From an uncultured Bryobacteraceae bacterium (GTDB lineage: Bacteria; Acidobacteriota; Terriglobia; Bryobacterales; Bryobacteraceae): 64,000 nt of DNA. A program made the translations under genes and the position numbers. The notes under the pieces were generated by a model. That model did no database searches, had not been told where the DNA came from, and was given only the letters and a program-made list of their open reading frames with translations. The stretch is from contig CALKXJ010000019.1 of NCBI GenBank assembly GCA_938003835.1, forward strand, positions 53,462 to 117,461, read 5' to 3'. The first letter of the stretch is position 1, and every line of letters begins with the position of its first letter. This document shows, in pieces, positions 59,718-64,000 of this stretch.

Positions 59718-60075
59718 GAGCCTGCGTGACGGGCAGCCGCCCGCTGCGGCGGGAGGAAAGTCCGGTCTCCACAGGGCAGCGTGCCGGCTAACGGCCGGGG
59801 GCCCGATGAGGGTCACGGAAAGTGCCACAGAAAACATACCGCCGGGCGCAGGTCCGGTAAGGGTGAAAAGGTGCGGTAAGAGCGCACCGCGGTCGGAGCA
59901 ATCCGGCCGGCAGGGTAAACCCCACGCGGAGCAAGACCAAATAGGGGAGCATGGAGTGGCCCGCTCCGCTATGACTCCCGGGTAGGTCGCTTGAGCCGGC
60001 CAGCAATGGCCGGCCTAGAGGAATGGCTGCCGCCCCCTCGGGGGTACAGAAACCGGCTTACAGTCCCGCAGGCTC
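59718..60075 (+). ncRNA. rnpB: RNase P RNA, bacterial class A
   Basis: The catalytic RNA of RNase P, which removes tRNA 5' leaders. Universal blocks are present in order: GAGGAAAGTCCGG with a CCACAGGG neighbourhood, then GAGGGTCACGGAAAGTGCCA, ACAGAAAACATACCG, GGTAAGGGTGAAAAGGTG, AAACCCCACGCGGAGCAAGA, CCAAATAGGG and, near the end, ACAGAAACCGGCTTA. The ends pair perfectly as helix P1: GAGCCTGCG at 59718-59726 with CGCAGGCTC at 60067-60075, which fixes both ends. The GGGTAGGTCGCTTGAGCC region fits a class A fold. It sits between divergent and convergent protein genes without overlap. Confidence 0.97.
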
Positions 60076-60083
60076 GCCCCGCT

Positions 60084-61277
60084 TCAGGTCGCGCGCAGTC
60101 GCCGGCCGCGCACGATCGTCACCCGGCTCACGATGCGCTGCCGGGCCGTGACGGCATTGCGCTGGGAATCGACGAGACGAAACTCGCCCTCCTCCAGCTC
60201 GAGCAGCGCGATGTCGGCCGGCGCGCCTGGCGCAAGCGTCCCCATGCCCTCGAGGCGATTGATTACGCGCGCCGGAATCCAGGTCGAGCGCCGGAGCACC
60301 TCCTCGAAGCTCATGCCCAGATAGAGGAACTTCGACATCGTCGTCGGCATGTCGTAGACCGGACCGTTCACGTTGAGGTTGTAGAGGTCCGTCGAGATGG
60401 TGTCCGGCGGGAAGCCGGCGTCGAGCGCCCGCCGCGCCGCAGCAAAGTTGAAGCTGCCCAGGCCGTGCCCGACATCGAAGATGACGCCGCGCGCCCGCGC
60501 CTCGGCCACGCCTGGTTTGAGCTTGCCGTTCGGATCCGTGATGGAAAGCGTATGGCCGTTGTAGCAATGCGTGACGATGTCGCCCGGCCGCATCAGCTCC
60601 ATCACCTGCTCGGTTTCAGGCGGCGCGAAACTGATGTGGGTCATGAGCGGCACTTTGTACTCATCGCACAGCTCGCGCGCCACCTTGAGCAGGTCGTAGC
60701 TGTAGCGGCCGTTCATGTTCGAGCCGATCTGCACCTTAACCCCGAGCAGGATGTCCCGGTTGTGGAGCACCGCCTGCCCGGTAGCGCGCATCTGTCGCCG
60801 GGCGTAATCGATCGGGTCGATGTCCGGATTCCGGCTGCTCGGGTACAGGTACACATAGCCGAAAATGCGCGCCTGAGCCGGCTCGACGATGAAGCGCCGG
60901 AAGCCGGCCACCTGATCGTGCGCAAAGCTTCCCGCATCGGCCCAGGTGGTGACGCCGGAGCGGGCGGCGATCGGGTCGGCCTCCACGCTGAGCCCGGTTG
61001 CTGAATGATAGCAGTGCGTGTGCAGGTCCACCAGCCCCGGCGCAACATACAGGCCCTTCGCCTCGATTGTCTCCAGCGCCTGCTCCGCCGGAATCTCCGG
61101 CTCGATGGCGGCGATGCGGCCTGCGGTGACGGCCACATCGGCCTTCGCGCGGAAACCGCGCGAGGGATCGAAGACCTCACCGTTCTTGATCACCAGCGCG
61201 TAACGCGGCCCCGGCTGCGCACCAGCCAAGGCGGCCGCGCCGAGCAACTGAACGAAACGACGGCGCTCGAGACGCAT
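60084..61277 (-). CDS. Tat-exported amidohydrolase (deacetylase/dihydroorotase-like)
   Basis: I chose the ATG that opens a twin-arginine signal (MRLERRRFVQLLGAAALAGA), giving 397 residues. The amidohydrolase core has YALVIKNGEVFDPS, GLYVAPGLVDLHTHCYHS with metal-binding HxH, LLGVKVQIGSNM, PLMTHISFAPPE, DIVTHCYNGHTL, FDVGHGLGSF and a late Asp (TISTDLYNLN). The end GMGTLAPGAPADIALLEL is typical. Relatives are annotated as amidohydrolase/deacetylase family metallohydrolases, so the substrate is likely an N-acyl or cyclic amide. It is the second exported amidohydrolase in the window. It ends 8 nt from the 3' end of rnpB. Confidence 0.86.
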   Translation of the reverse strand: MRLERRRFVQLLGAAALAGAQPGPRYALVIKNGEVFDPSRGFRAKADVAVTAGRIAAIEPEIPAEQALETIEAKGLYVAPGLVDLHTHCYHSATGLSVEADPIAARSGVTTWADAGSFAHDQVAGFRRFIVEPAQARIFGYVYLYPSSRNPDIDPIDYARRQMRATGQAVLHNRDILLGVKVQIGSNMNGRYSYDLLKVARELCDEYKVPLMTHISFAPPETEQVMELMRPGDIVTHCYNGHTLSITDPNGKLKPGVAEARARGVIFDVGHGLGSFNFAAARRALDAGFPPDTISTDLYNLNVNGPVYDMPTTMSKFLYLGMSFEEVLRRSTWIPARVINRLEGMGTLAPGAPADIALLELEEGEFRLVDSQRNAVTARQRIVSRVTIVRGRRLRAT

Positions 61278-61354
61278 GCCCCTATGTTGCCGCGGGCTGC
61301 GCCCGAGGGACAACTGGGGGCGCCCCTCGGCGAGTTCGTGCAATTTTCGCTTCG

Positions 61355-63462
61355 TTGAAATCCTCTCTTCCCCGAAGGCCGTTCGACTTTCCCTCTTCAA
61401 GCTCGTACCGAGAAGAGAAAACCACTTTGAGGGTAAACAACTTGTCGACTCGCTTCTGGTCGCACATTCGAGGCTTGCTTGGTTTGCCTGTCTTCGGGCT
61501 CCTGGCGAATGCGCCCGCACTCGCACAGGCCACGATGGTAATCGCCTGGCCCGAGCGCACCCGCCTGCTCGAAGATCAGCGCGTCGATCTGGTCATCGAG
61601 ATTCGCCACGTCTCGAGCGTCGCCGGTTTCCGCGTCACCGCCGCGGGCCGGGACCTGACCTCGCAGTTTCGCGGTCCGTTGCCGGCGCAGCTCGACTGTG
61701 ACGAGACGCCGGATGTGGTCTTCCGCGCAGACGCCGTAGGGTTCCCCGCAGGGCACATCCGCTTGCAGGCGAGCGCCTCGACGCCGCTCGGACCGGTCTC
61801 GGCGATTCAGGACGTCCTGGTCTATCCATTTCAGCTCGGCCAACCCGCTCGCAACATTATCCTGTTCATTGGCGACGGCATGAGCCAGCCCTACCGCGAC
61901 GCTGCCCGGCTGGTGGCGCGTAGCACCCCGCACCCGAAGGGCGTTCCGAGGTTGCGCGAAGGGTTTTTCGATGATCTGCTCGAGATGGATCAGATGCCAA
62001 TCGTCGGATGGGTGATCACACACAGCTTGGATCGCGTCGTGCCTGATTCGGCCAACACCGCCTCGGCTTGGGCTACCGGCAACAAGATCCAGACCAACGG
62101 CCTGGGCGTTTTTCCGGACGGGACGGACTGTCGATGGAGGTTGGGCGGCGCCAACGCGGCGACGCTCGAGGCGATCACCGACAACCCGAAGGTGGAGACG
62201 CTCTGGGAGTATCTGAAGCGGCGGTTCAACTACCGCACCGGCATCGTCTCGACGGCGGACATCGCCGATGCCACGCCCGCCGGTGAGGCCGCCCACGTCG
62301 CCTTCCGCCAGGCGCGCTTTGAGGTGATCCGGCAACATTGGGAAAATCCTTTCCTTGGCAACCGGCCGGCCTTCGGTGTCATTCTGGGCGGCGGCTGGGA
62401 TCAGTTCCTGCCGTCAGTGCGTTCGGACGGGCGCGATCTGGTGGCCGAATTTCGCAATGCGGCCTACCGGTTCGTCTCCACGGCGACGGAGCTGCGCAGC
62501 GTTACCGCCTCCACGGATCGTCTGCTCGGCCTGTTCTTCCAGAGCGCCAACCCACGGCGCGCCTCCGACGGCATCCGCGCGGCCGTCGATCCCAACATGA
62601 GTGTCGCCTACGACAAGCTCCGGCTGCGGCGGCTTGGCACAGTGAGCCGGAAGCAAATCTGGGCAACTACGCGGACCAACCTTTCCTCGACTTGATGACG
62701 CAAAAGGCGGTGGAGGTGCTTGCCGGACCCGACCGAACGCGGCCGTTCATCCTGATGGTGGAGGCAGCCTCCATCGACAAGCAGTCGCACGTCAACCATG
62801 CTGCCGGCGCCATCTGGGACACCATCGAGCTGGATCTCGCCGTCGGCTGGGCCCGCCGCTGGGCGGCACAGCGGAGGCAACCAGACACGCTACTGCTGGT
62901 CACTGCCGACCACGCCCAGTCGATGATTATGAACGGGACGGTTGTGATCGGCGATGACAAGCTGTTCGACCGGACCCCCGTTTACACGGCGCAGAACAGC
63001 GCCGCCGTGGGGACGCAGACGGCGAAGGTCTACCGCGATGTCCATTCCAACATCCGGGCAATCTATCCGTTCAACGACATCGATCCAAACCAGACCGGCC
63101 CCGGCGGTCCGCCCGCGCACCAGAGATCACCTCTCGTAGCCGCGCTGGGCTACGGCTCGCTCGGCGCCTATGAGTTCCCGGACTATCAGGACGAAAATGG
63201 CGACGGCTACCCCGAGAATCGCCAGGTGGGCGAAAAAGGCAAAGTCCGCCTCAGCGTCGGCTTTCGCACCGGAAGTCACACGGCAGATAGCGTTCCCATC
63301 TCTGCCGAGGGTCCGGGGGCCTTCCTCTTCACGGGCGTGATGGATCAAACCGACATCTTCTTCAAGATGGCCGTCACCCTCACGGGAGACACGGAAGAGG
63401 GCGACCGGCTCGTGCCGCTGCTGCGCCATCCGCGGTGCCCGCGGACCATCGGGATCCGCTAA
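61355..63462 (+). pseudogene. Alkaline phosphatase (PhoA-type), split by a frameshift
   Basis: Two overlapping frames together encode one alkaline phosphatase. The first (to 62695) has a signal peptide (GLLGLPVFGLLANAPALA), a beta N-terminal domain, NIILFIGDGMSQPY, and the nucleophile region VPDSANTASAWATGNK. The second frame continues with SEPEANLGNYADQPF, LMVEAASIDKQSHVNH, LLVTADHAQS and SHTADSVPI, the remaining metal and substrate sites. The switch falls between about 62633 and 62641 and needs a -1 change, i.e. one base appears to be missing. No slippery heptamer is visible, so this is a disabled gene or a sequencing error rather than programmed frameshifting. The true start is uncertain (ATG 61355 or TTG 61427). 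Confidence 0.82.
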
Positions 63463-63468
63463 GACGCC

Positions 63469-63957
63469 GTGATGTTCACTGTCTGGCTTGCTCTGTTGCT
63501 GGTCGGTGTGCCGGCGGGCGCGGAGGAACTCGCTCGGGGGGAAGGCGAAGACAACGCCTCCCCCCTGACATGGTTAGTCGAAACGCTGACCCTTGAGGAG
63601 ACCCAGCGCCAAGTGGCATCCTGGTTCGGCCATCCGCCGAGCGTGCAGCACGCCGGCTCGATCACCATCCTGAGCTTTAGCGATTCACCCGGCTTGTCAC
63701 CCCATGCCGAGGGCTCGCACAGCGATAGAGCGGATCATGACGCCTGCAACGCCCAGCCCCAGTGGTCTTTCCAGTTTCGCGCCGGACGGCTGGTCAGCGT
63801 GGTGTGGAACCCGCCCGACGGCACTGCAATAGAGCTACCTAATACTACTGGGTCACAATCGAAACATTTTGTGGTAGACTTGTTGCGTGCCATCCGCCCA
63901 TTCCGGGCCAAGCCCGCAGGAGAAGCGCCTGGCGGCATACTTGGAAGGCTTGGCTAA
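63469..63957 (+). CDS. Small exported protein, C-terminus probably replaced by an insertion element
   Basis: The reading frame encodes 162 residues. A signal peptide (TVWLALLLVGVPAGA) is followed by a short beta-rich region with SWFGHPPSVQHAGS, SDRADHDACNAQPQWSF and GRLVSVVWNPPDGTAI. I do not recognise it. From about residue 125 the frame enters AT-richer DNA that is upstream of, and overlapping with, a transposase start in another frame. The last ~35 residues are therefore likely read-through of the element rather than the original protein. It starts 6 nt after the alkaline phosphatase stop and may have been its partner. Confidence 0.55.
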   Translation: MMFTVWLALLLVGVPAGAEELARGEGEDNASPLTWLVETLTLEETQRQVASWFGHPPSVQHAGSITILSFSDSPGLSPHAEGSHSDRADHDACNAQPQWSFQFRAGRLVSVVWNPPDGTAIELPNTTGSQSKHFVVDLLRAIRPFRAKPAGEAPGGILGRLG

Positions 63958-64000
63958 AGCCGCCGGGCACGCCGACCGGCAGGAGCCGCTCAAGGATTAC
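63887..64000 (+). mobile_element. IS701-type transposase, 5' end (continues beyond window)
   Basis: From a GTG start the frame reads 38 residues to the edge: after a short lead come RLAAYLEGLAKAAGHADR and QEPLKDY. This matches the characteristic N-terminus of IS701-family (DDE) transposases, which begin with a helical pattern of RxxxYxxxLxxxxGxxDRxxPLxxY. The upstream ~50 nt is more AT-rich than its surroundings and should contain the left inverted repeat, probably between about 63825 and 63855. The terminal repeat itself cannot be confirmed without the right end. Confidence 0.65.

Noticed and set aside
59991..61004. A plus-strand frame starting in the RNase P RNA
   Set aside because: It overlaps rnpB and runs antisense to the amidohydrolase gene. 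The RNA signature is decisive.
62625..62645. Programmed -1 frameshift in the alkaline phosphatase gene
   Set aside because: No X-XXY-YYZ slippery heptamer and no obvious downstream pseudoknot were seen. A lost base is simpler.

Overview
The window looks like a chromosomal segment of a GC-rich acidobacterium of the Bryobacterales/Solibacter type. This is an inference from gene content: TonB-dependent receptors with an N-terminal carboxypeptidase-regulatory-like domain, CRTAC1/ASPIC-UnbV repeat proteins fused to TPRs, a protein ending in the IPT-like C-terminal domain typical of Solibacter, many Tat-exported amidohydrolases and Gfo/Idh proteins, and a class II aldolase microcompartment cluster. 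No tRNA, rRNA or CRISPR array was seen. The only structural RNA is RNase P RNA.

Layout. 1-10.8 kb (all minus): a surface and electron-transfer block with a partial CRTAC1 protein, a five-haem membrane cytochrome with TPRs, a TPR/VCBS/ASPIC-UnbV protein, and three exported beta-rich proteins. 10.9-15 kb: TCA-cycle genes, with icd-mdh divergent from gltA, ending at a strong shared hairpin. 15-18.4 kb: a large TonB-dependent receptor. 18.5-21.9 kb: a mocR-pdxS-pdxT-phosphatase operon with a palindromic operator over the mocR promoter. 22-23 kb: a secreted protein made of three RidA-like modules. 23-30.6 kb: a long leftward housekeeping run (acyP, apt, ispE, prs, rplY, pth, rpsF, rpsR, rplI, an SDR, a HEAT/SEC-C protein). 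30.7-37.9 kb (plus): hemB, a glycosidase-like lipoprotein, a lytic transglycosylase, a choice-of-anchor/IPT protein and an amidohydrolase.

38-48 kb holds a tightly packed plus-strand block. It contains a two-gene, 2-hydroxyacyl-CoA-dehydratase-like system (an Fe-S partner and a 1188-residue double-activase protein) running directly into hypF-hypC-hypD-hypE. No hydrogenase structural genes and no hypA or hypB are in the window. 48-52.7 kb (minus): a Tat-exported PLP enzyme, a long eukaryote-like GMP synthase, and a C-terminal processing protease. 52.9-54.9 kb: a compact microcompartment cluster with a class II aldolase, one hexamer shell protein and three different pentamer (EutN/CcmL) proteins. 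The aldolase carries a plausible encapsulation helix.

55-64 kb: a membrane protein, a Gfo/Idh/MocA oxidoreductase, a large OmpA/PKD/Ig-like protein, rnpB, an amidohydrolase, an alkaline phosphatase split by a frameshift, and a small exported protein apparently cut by an IS701-type element whose transposase runs off the right edge.

Several genes (the TPR/ASPIC gene, mocR, the triple-RidA gene, hemB, the lipoprotein, the aldolase) have a good -10 hexamer only 9-14 nt before the start codon, which suggests leaderless or near-leaderless transcripts are common here.
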